Source: Oxytricha trifallax (lineage: Eukaryota > Ciliophora > Spirotrichea > Sporadotrichida > Oxytrichidae). From it: a stretch of DNA of 64,000 bases. The notes under the pieces were generated by a model. That model did no database searches and had not been told where the DNA came from. It worked only from the letters and a program-made list of their open reading frames with translations. Made by a program: the position numbers and the translations under genes. The DNA is taken from assembly GCA_000711775.1 (NCBI GenBank), contig ARYC01000370.1, positions 1 through 64,000 of the forward strand, given 5' to 3'. Positions 22,404-32,386 of this stretch are shown here, piece after piece (within the stretch, counting starts at the first letter, position 1; every line of letters begins with the position of its first letter).

Positions 22404-23194
22404 ATGGAATCTATAAGTACTGCAATGAAGAGGGTTGAAGCTTAAGAAATGATCTCAAGATTTAGAAGCAAGGAAGATCTCTATCGATACCTCACTTAGC
22501 ATGGTAAGAATGTGACATACAATTAATCATATGCTATAGTGGGTTTATTCCTTCCAACGATGGAAGGTACCAATATTTCATTCTTAAAAGCTATACTCTG
22601 CGATGAGAAGAAAGCCTTCAAAAACAGTGAAATAAAGTTGATAGATATACCAAACTACCCAGAGATTTCAGTCACTAATCTCTACGAGGATGCGATGAAA
22701 GATGAAGAGTTGGTACTTTATCTTCCTACCAAGAAACAACTCTCTAACAAGCTTCCAGAAAGGAGCTTCTTCTTTGGAGTACTTGGCACTTTAAGAGAGA
22801 GTTATCTCAGAGAGATCATTGAAGAAGCTCACAAAAAACGCTACTCTAATTCTCCAGAAGATTAAAAGAAGCAAGGCATACTAATAAGCGAGACCTGGCT
22901 CGCTGAGCTTAAGAAACACCCATTCCTCTCTAGTAAGCTTTGATTCATAACTTTGTAGGGAAACCTGGAACTGGTATATTCCTAATGAAAGAGCATGCGA
23001 AGGTTCACAGAGAGAGAAAGTCATAGACTATTTATGAAGTGAGCAAAAGACTTTATAAAGATGTCTAAAAGCTAGAAGAAATGAACATAGATGCAGGAGC
23101 TGGCACAAAGAGAAGAAATATGGGTCCAAGCAAGCCTTAAGAAGAGGAGAAGAAAGAGAAGCCAAACCCCTTTATGGGCCAATTTAATATGTGA
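22404..23194 (+). CDS. TBE 22-kDa ORF protein, three exons, intact
   Basis: Exons 22404-22503, 22540-22932 and 22959-23194 give an uninterrupted 242-residue protein ending at TGA 23192-23194 (TAA/TAG as Gln). That is longer than the 22 kDa name implies. The start MESISTAMKRVEAQEM agrees with copy 1. Conserved features are FLPTMEG at the start of exon 2, then ILCDEKKAFKNSEIKLIDIP, then LYLPTKKQL, then EEAHKKRYSNSPED. The C-terminus is highly charged (KEHAKVHRERK, then KPQEEEKKEKP). Function in transposition is unknown; no catalytic motif is visible. The introns are supported by identical placement in two diverged copies. A stand-alone relative lies at 36003-36800. Confidence 0.9.
22504..22539 (+). 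other. Intron 1 of TBE 22-kDa ORF (copy 2)
   Basis: 36 nt, GTAAGA...CTATAG, containing an in-frame TGA. Phase 1. Same place and length as in copy 1. Confidence 0.75.
22933..22958 (+). other. Intron 2 of TBE 22-kDa ORF (copy 2)
   Basis: 26 nt, GTAAGCTTTG...TTTGTAG, containing TGA; removal restores the frame into KPGTGIFLMKEHAKVH. Nearly the same sequence as in copy 1. Confidence 0.7.
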
Positions 23195-23235
23195 ATATAT
23201 TCATTCGTTTAAATCTAAAACTTATTTATAAACAT

Positions 23236-24264
23236 TCATTCTTCCTTCTCTCGCACAAACTGTTGTCTTATCTACGCTTACTCTCTTACAGCTGCTTTGA
23301 ATCAAATCAACTGTATCGATAGGCAAGTCATGCATAAGATGATACAGCAGCAGCTTCTTGTAGTGAGTCTTGATTTAACTCCAGTAGAATTCTATTCCAT
23401 TAAATTAAGGACTATAAGGAACGTTTTAAACAGGAGTTATATTTAGGTCGTCATAAGCTTTCTTAGACTCCTTAGTCTTATGAACTGACAGGTTATCAAC
23501 AAACAGGAAGATCTCTTGGTTGCTATACTCTCTCTTAGCTTATGTAGGAACTCTATATACTACTCTCGCTTAATAGAGCGAGGGTGAATCACATAACTCT
23601 CTAAGCCTGAATCTTCACTTATACCAGCTAAAATTGCATGGGTGACTACCTTTACTTTTTAGTCATAAACTTCTATGTTATCATACTTCTTGTACCAAGA
23701 CTTATTAATAAAGGTGTTGAACGTAAACACAGCTTCATCTGCATGTATGAACTTGATGTTATTATCAATAGCTCTCTGCATTTAATCATATATATAGTTT
23801 AAATTATTACTATAAAATGGCACTGTAAAATCAATCACTCTCTTCACTCTGTTGACAGTCTTGAAAGTAATACCATTTCTTCTATAAATGTTGGCTATAG
23901 TCTAAGGAGAGATACGTATATCAGGAAACTTGCGATGAAACATTACAGCTCGCTAGTCTAGAGCAAAGTGTGCCCAATACTTTAAAGTCTTAGAGTCACA
24001 GAGGTAGTCAATATGATGCTGTGAGAACTTTTATTTTCTAGCAGGATGCTTTCAAGTACCAGAATTAAAATGCTAAACAGCTAACATGCAGTGATACCTA
24101 ACAGTAGAGGCACTCTTGTGTAAGAGCTTTGCAATAGCTGCATAATTCAATACTGGTTTGACTTAATCTATATTAATACTCGTACCATACCTAAGCTGAA
24201 GCAGTAAATCTAAATATTTCTCATCATAAATCGACCCTAAATTTCGCTAATTTCTATTTCTCAT
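23236..24264 (-). pseudogene. TBE 42-kDa DDE transposase, one TGA and one frame break
   Basis: Transposase of the IS630/Tc1 superfamily that cuts and joins TBE ends. In Oxytricha, TBE transposases are known to act in programmed genome rearrangement. It starts MRNRNQRNLGSIYDE at 24264. The catalytic triad is visible: IHADEAVFTF (first Asp), LFVDNLSVHKTKES (second Asp) and PQFNGIEFYWSQIK (Glu), with 34 residues between the second Asp and the Glu. Lesions: an in-frame TGA at 24054-24052 in a basic stretch (NSGT-stop-KHPARK), and a frame break near 23525-23535 in an AGAGAGAG run. It ends at TGA 23238-23236, convergent with the 22-kDa ORF. The run-associated indel could be a sequence error. Confidence 0.88.
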
Positions 24265-24281
24265 TTTGTAAATAGACCTAA

Positions 24282-24366
24282 TTTCTCTACTAACCCCAAT
24301 AAGACCCCAACTATACCCTACAAATCAAAGCACTTATAAACCTCACTAAGGGGTTTTGGGGTTTTG
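24282..24366. repeat. TBE right terminal inverted repeat
   Basis: 85 bp, reverse complement of 20256-20340, ending GGGGTTTTGGGGTTTTG. Confidence 0.95.
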
Positions 24367-24989
24367 ATTCACACAAATCAATAAATAAACTAATCTCTTC
24401 CATACAACTACATATCATAGCCTATATTTTATTTCTAAATTAAATCAATTCCATTTATGAGTAATTCGCGAACGCTTTCACAAAGTAAAATAATTTTTGA
24501 ATTTTGAGGCTTTTTAGAGTTAAAATCAATTTGACATGACATGCTCTCCCAAAACCCTTTCTATGACCCTGTATTCACACAAACCAATATATATATAGTT
24601 ATTTTTTTCATAATTTTCTTTTAAAATTTTAATTTGTCTGTTATATTATATAAAAACTTTTATAATATATATATATATATATATATTTGTTTTTACAAAC
24701 TGTTATATAAAGATTTTATTTGTTCACTTTATAATTAAATAAAAGCTAAAGATATTTAATAAAATTAAAATTAAAATTATAAATGATTTTTTATAATAAT
24801 TAAAATCATTTCATAAAATCCAATTTGGATTGTTGTAAAACCCCTTAAGTGAAAATAGCTATAATTTTTAAGTTATATATTATGAGAAATACACAATTTA
24901 TTGTAGAGAATAATATATTGTAAATTTAAATTTTTATAGAAGAGGGAAAAATGTAGTCTATAAGAATTGAACTATTTCACTAATCATCA

Positions 24990-27200
24990 ACTATCTCTGT
25001 GTTCAAATATGTTATCGATTCATTCCCAACCGAAGTAAATTTATCCCAGCTATTGTGTGGTATTGAAAAAAATTCTAAAAATCTACTTTTGAGAGCATCT
25101 TTTCCATTAAATCTTAAAATTGATCTGGCTTTGAGGGCCTTTTCTAAATTTTTCGATTATAAAATTGGGCAGGTTGTGAGTTAGAGTTCTTTCTTTGAGC
25201 TTCTCGAATCTTTAATTAGATTTCGCAACAATACAAAATTCACAATTATACTATAAAAAGTAGCAAAAACCTTGATAGAGTGATAAATTATCACTAAGCT
25301 TAATCCAAACAATTTATTCAACCCTTTTGTAATCGTTCTATTTTAAGTTTTCTAATGTAACCTCAAATTTCTTGTTTGTTACCTAAATAAATAAAATCCA
25401 TTCTTTTGCAACTTTCTAAGAAAGATTGAATCAAATATTTTTTTATCTTTCATAACTGTAACCTAAATCAAGAGTAGTCTCATCCCATGGGCTGTTACTA
25501 AGAATTCCATCAAATCTGTTGCCTAATTTATTATTTTTGTTCTTCTTGCAAAATGATTCCTACAACCTTTTATCTTTAACGTATCGCTAATACAATTATT
25601 ATTAAATGTCATATCCTAGCCATTATTTCCTCTTCATTTTTACATCTTATGTATTTATTAATTCAAATGGATATGAATTTGCAATTTACTTTTTCTTTGA
25701 ATTTAATTTTTCGTACTTTTCTGATATTTTTAATTGCTTACTGATCCTCTTTTTGCATGCAATATTATTCAGTAATAAAGTTTGAATTTTCCAGTTGAGC
25801 TCTTTTCATAGAGCAATATTTTCCACTTTAAGAGTCTTCAATTTCTCAGTGAATTATGAATTATAATAGAAAATTGATAAATTTAATCAAAAACTTTATA
25901 TATTAAAGAGTATTCTTATAGATCAGACGCAGACGGAAGTACAGCACTCACTTGAAATGTAAGTTTTAAATAGAATATCTTTATTTTTTAGAGGTCCCAC
26001 CTGGTAAGACCACAGGTGTCCCTGGACAGGTGCTTCGCAAGACTACACATTGAGGGGACTTAAAAGACTATGAGATAAATCAGGATGAAGATGACGATGA
26101 AGATCATGAAGATGAAATGCTTTATTAGACATTTCCATCTTTTAATTGTATATTAAGTATTCTGATTAACTTTAATTAAATTATTAATTCACTAAATTTT
26201 CCAAATTATAAACTATGAATGCTTTTTCTAAATTAGCATAAAACTTCTTAAAAGAAAACAATTTTTCATTCTTAAAGTTAGTTTTACACTATAGCTCTAA
26301 TTTCAATCTATTCATTTTGTTTTTCAGTTTCTTTTTCTGTTTATGGAAATCTCTATCTTTTCATTTAGACGCTGATTTTTATAAACTTTAACAGATTAGT
26401 TATATTTTTTATTTTACCATTTACTATCACATATTTGTAAGACTTCTGGACACTATCAAAATTAATAATATTTTAACAACCTTCTCTTTTGATAGTCTAG
26501 CGACATTTAAATTCTGCCCATTTTTTCCCCACCCAATTATTGGACTGTGATTTTTCTTAAAACTGGATAGCCACAAGTTAAATTCACTAACACTTTTAAA
26601 GTTTCACATGAGTTGCTCGACTTGGGAGTTTGAGAAGCTATACTTTTATTTAAGTTTTGGCACGTTATCAAATAAATTAATCTTTCTACTTTTATCCTTT
26701 TAATTTCATTTTAATTTGATATCCTAAATATCAAGCAGTTTTAGCTCGGGGACACTATATTCCATATTTCCACTCTGGCCCATTTAAGCTCTTACTTTTA
26801 AATAGTTTATGATTAATTCAATATTTAAATATGATATTTTTTCTCATTAGAAATTTAAGTATTCTATCTCTAAACTTTTTAAGTCAGTATAAACGCTTTC
26901 TTATAGCTTTCTAATGCTAATATATATTTTTAATATTTTTAAATATTGGATCAATAAAATTATCTATTTAGTCCTTAGCGCAATTTGCTGACTATAACTG
27001 GGTTAAGTGTTAAACTTTACTGCCAATCAACTTAACAGTTTTTAATTGGTTCTTTTCATCAATTTATCTTAAGCATAGATCAACAAAGCTTATAAACTAA
27101 CTATCTTTGAATTAATTGTTAATTTTATTTAATTTAAGTGTGGATGATGTTCATGTCTAAAATTGAAATTTATTTATATTTTTATTAAAAAAAGTGTATA
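24990..27200 (-). CDS. Long minus-strand coding region, unknown protein, several frame breaks
   Basis: No family recognised. The plus strand is strongly pyrimidine-rich here, as expected if the minus strand is the sense strand of a K/E/N/Q-rich protein. Open minus-strand blocks include 27110-26970 (SKIVSLQALLIYAQDKLMKR), about 26840-26470 (TLKVLVNLTCGYPVLRKITV and GGEKMGRIQMSLDYQKRR), about 26460-26290 (KSYKYVIVNGKIKNITNLL), about 25870-25440 (WLGYDIQQQLYQRYVKDKR and GNRFDGILSNSPWDETT) and 25220-24995 (KPDQFQDLMEKMLSKVDFQN). The blocks change frame several times and one or two TGA codons intervene. The plus strand also has an open frame at 24951-25283, which I judge the weaker reading. A germline-limited or decayed gene is possible. 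It starts about 600 bp from TBE copy 2. Confidence 0.45.
25922..26130 (+). CDS. Short two-exon coding segment with acidic tail (VPPG motif), copy 1
   Basis: Exon RRRRKYSTHLK, then a 33-nt GTAAGT...TTTTAG intron (25959-25991), then QVPPGKTTGVPGQVLRKTT, a TGA, and an acidic tail KDYEINQDEDDDEDHEDE. The sequence after the intron aligns at DNA level with a minus-strand segment at 56250-56373, which also follows an intron acceptor. That is the main support. It is embedded in the larger minus-strand coding region, so strand use switches locally. Function unknown. Confidence 0.45.
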
Positions 27201-27272
27201 TAATAAATTTTCAAAATAACTTTTGACTATTCAAAAATTCACCTCGCTCAAAATTAAATAAATTAAATTAGT

Positions 27273-27848
27273 TCAAACTAGGATTGCCAACAATGACTGA
27301 TATAATTTAATTATCTAAAAAATATAATTCAACAAATAAATTGTCAATAAAATTATTTTTATAATAAAAAAACGTAAGTTTTTATTTATTATTTAATTGT
27401 GTTTGTCAAAAATAATTGAATTTTCAGGGATCCTTTTATATGTATAGAGAAAAGAACGATAGGGTAAGTTTAAATATATTAAATTATTTAGGATATCAGA
27501 ATGACTAGACATTGGTTAAGGAAGAAAGTTTACCGAGCCATCTCGACTACGCAAGCTAGTTCTGGCTATTCTGTCTGAATGACATTTGGGTGCTCCACTG
27601 ATCAAGAGATTGTTTGCAACTCTGCTTCCTTCATTAATGGTTTTCAGTGGAGCTTCTAAAAAATAAATATCCTAATATTAAATATAATTCAAATGACAGC
27701 TTATCAAATAACTATTAATGAACTAACACACCCTTTGAATTTGGAACCATAAAGCTGGCTTAGAATATTAAAAAATAGAGAAAATTTGTACTGTTACTAA
27801 TAGATATAGTTGGGTAAAAATAATTCTGAAAAATGTAATAACTATCAT
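27273..27848 (-). CDS. 191-codon open reading frame, unknown
   Basis: Open from ATG 27848-27846 to TGA 27275-27273 with TAA/TAG as Gln. The GC-richer middle (27500-27660) reads LEAPLKTINEGSRVANNLL, then ARTSLRSRDGSVNFLPQP. After a run of seven T the more protein-like continuation is in another frame (SVIVGNPSLNQFNLFNFERG), leading towards the 24990-27200 region. So this may be the 5' part of the same gene. Caution: a plus-strand alternative with a possible small intron exists at 27428-27592 (KEESLPSHLDYASQFWLFCL then TGA), and TGA-only frames of this length can arise by chance. Confidence 0.4.
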
Positions 27849-27905
27849 GTATCATTAACAAGCTATTCAAAAATAATTCGAATATAAAATCTAAAATGTT
27901 CAATA

Positions 27906-28873
27906 TTAAGCGATTATAATTAAAATGGGGAGACAGTTAAAATTAAATCAAAAAAGAGATCAATTAAAATTATGATCATCTCAATACACAAGAGTTAAGA
28001 TCCAACAGTCACTATTTTGAATTAAGTTTGAGTAGATCCTTATTTAATTTTAATGTATTAATCAACTAACTAAAAATGGAATTTCTTTGTTTTTTCATCT
28101 TTTTTAACTTTTTCTATTTTTTGTTCATCGATCAAGTAGATGCTGTAGCTGATCTTCAAGTTTTTTCATAATTTTCATAGATATCTTCAGGGTATCTTCA
28201 GGGTGTCTTCAGGATATCTTCCTCAAAAATTTTAAAGTGTGGAGAGTGTGGAGCCCAATATTGACAATAATAGTAGTAATAGCACTAATAATCTCAAAAT
28301 CAAGCATTATTTTGAGTCTGGGATTTTTTCAAAAACATCTTGTTTATCTAAAATTCATAGATGTGATTCCTAATGTTGAAGATGATGATGAAGATGATGT
28401 TGGTGAAAACTAAGAAAAAATCAGTGATGTAAAATTTTGAAATTCTCTAGAATTTCAACCAGACTCATAATAATGCTTGATTTTGAGATTATTAGTGCTA
28501 TTACTACTATTATTGTCAATATTGGGCTCCACACTCTCCACACTTTAAAATTTTTAAGGAAAATATCCTGAAGATACCCTGAAGATACCCTGAAGATATC
28601 TATGAAAATTATGAAAAAACTTGAAGATCAGCTACAGCATCTACTTGATCGATGAACAAAAAATAGAAAAAGTTAAAAAAGATGAAAAAACAAAGAAATT
28701 CCATTTTAGTTAGTTGATTAATACATTAAAATTAAATAAGGATCTACTCAAACTTAATTCAAAATAGTGACTGTTGGATCTTAACTCTTGTGTATTGAGA
28801 TGATCATAATTTTAATTGATCTCTTTTTTGATTTAATTTTAACTGTCTCCCCATTTTAATTATACTCGCTTAA
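27906..28873. mobile_element. Fold-back element, long inverted arms, TA target
   Basis: Starts TTAAGCGA and ends TCGCTTAA, flanked by TA on both sides (27904-27905 and 28874-28875). Two nearly identical inverted arms of about 410 bp (27906-28320 and 28466-28873) leave a loop of about 145 bp. The arms contain a short tandem series of ATATCTTCAGGGT-like units. The transcript or single strand could fold into one long hairpin. No coding region is seen. It lies 57 bp from the putative start of the 27848 ORF. Confidence 0.85.
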
Positions 28874-29304
28874 TAATAATACTTAAAGTTTAGAGTGGGG
28901 AGCATTTTAAAAAATGAGAAATAATGGGTTTAGCAGTTATCATGTATATTTTGCTACAAAATAACTTGGTAAGCTTAAGTTTTTATAATTGAGTAAATAA
29001 ATTGGCTTTTGTTAAGTCTTGCATTATAATTAGTTGTTAAATTTTAAATATGTGTGATTAAAACATACTCAAATAAGCAAAATTAGAATATAGAGTTTTA
29101 TAAAGGTATTCTAAATATAGGCTTCTCAACAATAAGCCTTAAGTTTTAATCAAAAGAGATTTAATCTACAAAAAGCATTTTTTGAGATATAGATGGAGAG
29201 ATTATATGAAAGAACTTATTAAAGATTAAGGGGAAGCCTTGGTTCTTCTTTAAAAATGCCTGTAAGTTTAATTACAAATTTAAAATTTTATATTTATGAG
29301 TTGG
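28874..29304. other. AT-rich stretch without recognised gene
   Basis: Nothing recognised. Confidence 0.4.
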
Positions 29305-29745
29305 AGTATTAAATATGAGTGAGTGACTTGGAATTCTTGGAGCAACTACACTATACCGTCCTGATGTAGCAAAGTGCGAGGGACATGCACCCCTGGAACA
29401 AGCTAGTGCTACTCCCGCACAAGACAAACACTGGCGCCAAAGATGCAGTACTTTGACTACTAATGAAGAGACTCGACAAGAACAGATACAGATCCATCAC
29501 TGAACCAGAGCAACTCGAGACTGAATCAAACCTCGGAATCAAGATCATACCAGACAAAATCAAAAAATATAATTCAGAACCACTTTCACTGACCAACTCA
29601 CTGTGCCGGACCCGTGTCTAATGCTACAGGGTTCTTAGTGAGAGGCCAGGAATATACGGTAGACATATATGAAAATTAAACTAACTAACTAAAACTAATG
29701 TTTTTTTTTCGCAAATATATGTATCACTCACTCATATTTAATACT
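29305..29745. mobile_element. 441-bp TIR element with GC-rich core
   Basis: Perfect 22-bp terminal inverted repeats (AGTATTAAATATGAGTGAGT + GA) enclose a core (29341-29665) much richer in GC than its surroundings. A diverged relative begins at 63350, with the shared start TATTAAATATG, then TGGAATCTTTGGAG-like and GACAAACA-like words. No protein is convincing in the core. It is most likely a non-autonomous DNA element; an RNA gene in the core cannot be excluded. Confidence 0.7.
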
Positions 29746-30277
29746 GATTATATATTAGAGATCTCTAATTAAATTTTGATCTCTAATTTTAATTTACCTT
29801 TCAAGTTATTATCTCTATTTATGAGTTGTTAAGTTTAATACTTTGAATTCATAATCATCAGGCATGAGCTAATTAGTTAACAATGATTATATCGTAATTC
29901 AAAAAGAAATGAAACTTACCAATATTCAGAGAAAGTTCAATTGTTTGCTAAAAAAGATGAATTTTACGATAATAATTTACAAAGTAAGCAAAATAATAAA
30001 TAAGTCAACCCAAAAATTATAGAATCTCTATGATGTTTTAGAAATTTAAGCAGTCAAGTAAATTTTAATGTAATAGTAGTAACAGGAATGCTATAAGTGA
30101 ATTAAAGTCGAGAATATTGTTAATTGAAACAATTTTCATTAAAAACATTAAAAGAATCAATTTAAAAAGAAAGTAAATGTGATTTTATCAAATGTCCTGC
30201 AATCATATATTTTGGGGCATGAGACAGAGAAGTGAAGATCTTGCCCTACATGAAATTATATACGAATGAAGATGATA
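29746..30277. other. AT-rich stretch without recognised gene
   Basis: Nothing recognised; no terminal repeat for the neighbouring transposase found. Confidence 0.4.
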
Positions 30278-31600
30278 TTACCTTTGTCGATCAAATTTTC
30301 CATCCGAGAAACTGATGTGTTTTTTTTTAAATGAAAAAGTCTTTTCAATAGGAGCTAAATCAAATTGATAGGGGCCTAAAAACATCAGTGGGACTTTAAA
30401 TGCTTTCTTTGTTGAGATTGTGATTCTACTGCGGTGATATGTCGCATTGTCAAGCATTATAACTGCCAAATCAGTATTTTCTTGATCAAAATGCAAGCAG
30501 AGCTTCATAACAAACTAAATCAGCGTTTAATTGTTTTTCCTACCTGAGTTGACAGTGAAATACACATCACCGCGATTTGAAACAGCAGCAATTAAACTAA
30601 CTTAATTTATGCGATTAGACGGGCGCAAAACATTTTTTTCCTTTTGTAACCCCAAGACATTCTAGAATTGTTAAACTACAATAAACTACTTTCATCAATG
30701 TTAATGATAGTTTTTTTTTTCAGATTTAAGCAACTCGAAATATGCTTTGGAAGAAAGCTATCTTAAGAGCTTCTGTTTCAAAAGATTTGACCTTGGATCT
30801 AAGTTATAGACCTCCGTTTAGCTGAGATTTAATTCCTTCTTCATTAGCGAGGTGAGCCACAATCTTGAAGTCTTTATATTAAACTTTTTGAATAAAAGAT
30901 TTTTCAACTATTCTATAGAAAGATACTTGGCTTTATCTGTCAAATAAGATATTAAAAATGCATGGAGGCAACATGGAATACTTCAGGAGTTTAAAGTATC
31001 ATTAACTGATGGACACTGCCCCTCATCTTTAGCTTTGCGGATAATAATTTTTACTCGGCTATTTGGAAGTTTAAATCTATTTGACAGATACTTTATTGAG
31101 CAGCCTTCCTCCATAAAAAAGACTTCCTACTTTTTAATGCAAACTTTAAGTTACAATATTGCTTGAATACATAGTCAGATTAAGTGGATCTTGCTTGCTT
31201 AGGATGGGATCGTCAATAGTGAGCATTTCCATTAGCGCTTTGGCCTTTGATTAAAAGAATCAGCCTTCTTCATTAACATTGATGGTACATTTTCGAAACA
31301 TTTCGAGAAGCTCTCGCTCCTATTTTAAAATTAGCTTTGGATTGAGTTTGTGCCTAAACAGAAAGTCGCGAGTGTCCTATATCACCTAGAATACTTGGCT
31401 TGAAGATAATGCAGATTTTTTATCAATGCTCGGCCCTAACTCTGTTAAATCTAGCATGGCATAAATTAGTAATATATTGCATAAGTCAGGCTTAGACTCT
31501 TGAAATTTAAGAGAAGTGTAAGTTTCAATCATGCTAAAGCTGTAGCCTTCGAATGCATTATTCTCTGGGTTAATAGCACGTCTAGTTAACAAAACAGTTT
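30278..31600 (-). pseudogene. IS630/Tc1-type transposase, degenerate, not TBE
   Basis: The C-terminal catalytic half is open from about 30705 to 30278: INIDESSL (first Asp), RMSWGYKRKKNVLRP, then AAVSNRGDVYFTVNSG, then MLDNATYHRS (second Asp), GPYQFDLAPIEKTFS (Glu), with 34 residues between the second Asp and the Glu. This is the DD34E pattern of IS630/Tc1 transposases. The upstream half (to about 31600) contains CSIKYLSNRFKLPNSRVKII, resembling the helix-turn-helix of the family, and LWLTSLMKKELNL. It changes frame several times, with in-frame TGA codons and a 10-A run next to the first Asp. Sequence differs clearly from the TBE transposase. Element ends were not found. Confidence 0.8.
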
Positions 31601-32120
31601 ATCTCGAAGTTGAGTCATGGTTTATGATGTCTGGTGTTGCTTAGGACTACAAATTTTATTCCTCGACCTCTTAATCTAAAATTTCGGATCTTTAATCGAG
31701 CGTTAGAAAATGTAAACGCAAATATCGCTGTCTCAGTTCCATATTAAATAGATTATAAATTTTGGACAGAAAATTAATTTGCTAGTGCGGAGAAGAATTA
31801 ATTTATATAATAAGTAATTCAGTGATGACATATTTACCTTAATTTCGAAATTTATTCATAATAATTATTAAATTTATTTTTTCTGCAAGGTTCTTTAAAC
31901 GAGAGAAGGTAGGAATACAAGTTTAAATTAATCAGCTAATAAATAATCAGTTAATAAAGTAAAATTTAACGATTTGTATAAATTAAGTCGTTGATATGGC
32001 CTTATATTCTTTACTAATATAAATATATTAAATAATAAAAAAATTCCTAATTAAAATGATATTGTGTATTTTAGATGAGTTTAGAAATGTAGGTTATTAT
32101 AAATATATTGATAAAATATA
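31601..32120. other. AT-rich stretch without recognised gene
   Basis: Nothing recognised up to the TA at 32119-32120 that flanks the next MITE. Confidence 0.4.
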
Positions 32121-32382
32121 AAACCCCGTTAGTCAATTAAGAATGAAAATTGGGGATTAAGAATTATAAAATTAAAATTAAATTATTATATTCGTAAATT
32201 ATTAAAGTTTTGGCTAATTATTAAAACCATTCGCTCGAATAATTGTCTCTATAAAATAAACCAATAAGGGTGCGTATATTTGTTTTTAGCCAAATTATGT
32301 TTAATTTCAGCCTATAATATTTTTATTTTAATTTTATAATTCTTAATCCCCAATCTTCATTCTTAATTGACTAACGGGGTTT
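32121..32382. mobile_element. 262-bp MITE with AAACCCC ends, TA target (copy 1)
   Basis: Terminal inverted repeats of about 58 bp begin AAACCCCGTTAGTCAATTAA and enclose a short AT-rich centre; TA flanks both ends (32119-32120 and 32383-32384). The centre shares a diagnostic CTCGAATAATT ... AAACCAAT segment with the element at 55652-55919, which has the same ends, size and TA target. Confidence 0.85.
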
Positions 32383-32386
32383 TATA

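Larger units (their letters stand above)
20256..24366. mobile_element. TBE1: Complete TBE transposon (4111 bp)
   Basis: Starts CAAAACCCCAAAACCCC and ends with the reverse complement. It is flanked by the 3-bp duplication ATT (20253-20255 and 24367-24369), fitting the ANT target of TBEs. Terminal inverted repeats are 85 bp with one mismatch. Gene order is 57-kDa ORF (minus), GTACC-rich intergenic array, 22-kDa ORF (plus), transposase (minus). The last two converge with only about 40 bp between stops. The length equals the family's known 4.1 kb. The 22-kDa ORF is intact; the other two genes carry lesions. Confidence 0.96.

Noticed and set aside
24951-25283. Plus-strand 110-codon ORF
   Set aside because: The antisense frame is more purine-rich and continues the minus-strand coding region; with only TGA as stop, an ORF of this length is expected by chance.
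27601-28040. Plus-strand frame of about 150 codons through 27601-28040
   Set aside because: Runs into the fold-back element, is AT-driven in composition, and is within chance length for a TGA-only stop code.
28378-28405. GATGATGATGAAGATGATG as an acidic protein segment
   Set aside because: Lies in the short loop of the fold-back element with no extended reading frame support.
30515-30543. GTAGGAAAAAC...TTTAG as an intron in the transposase
   Set aside because: Reading straight through is in frame with TAA/TAG as Gln (NSGRKNNQTLIQFVMKL) and fits the family; splicing would break the frame.
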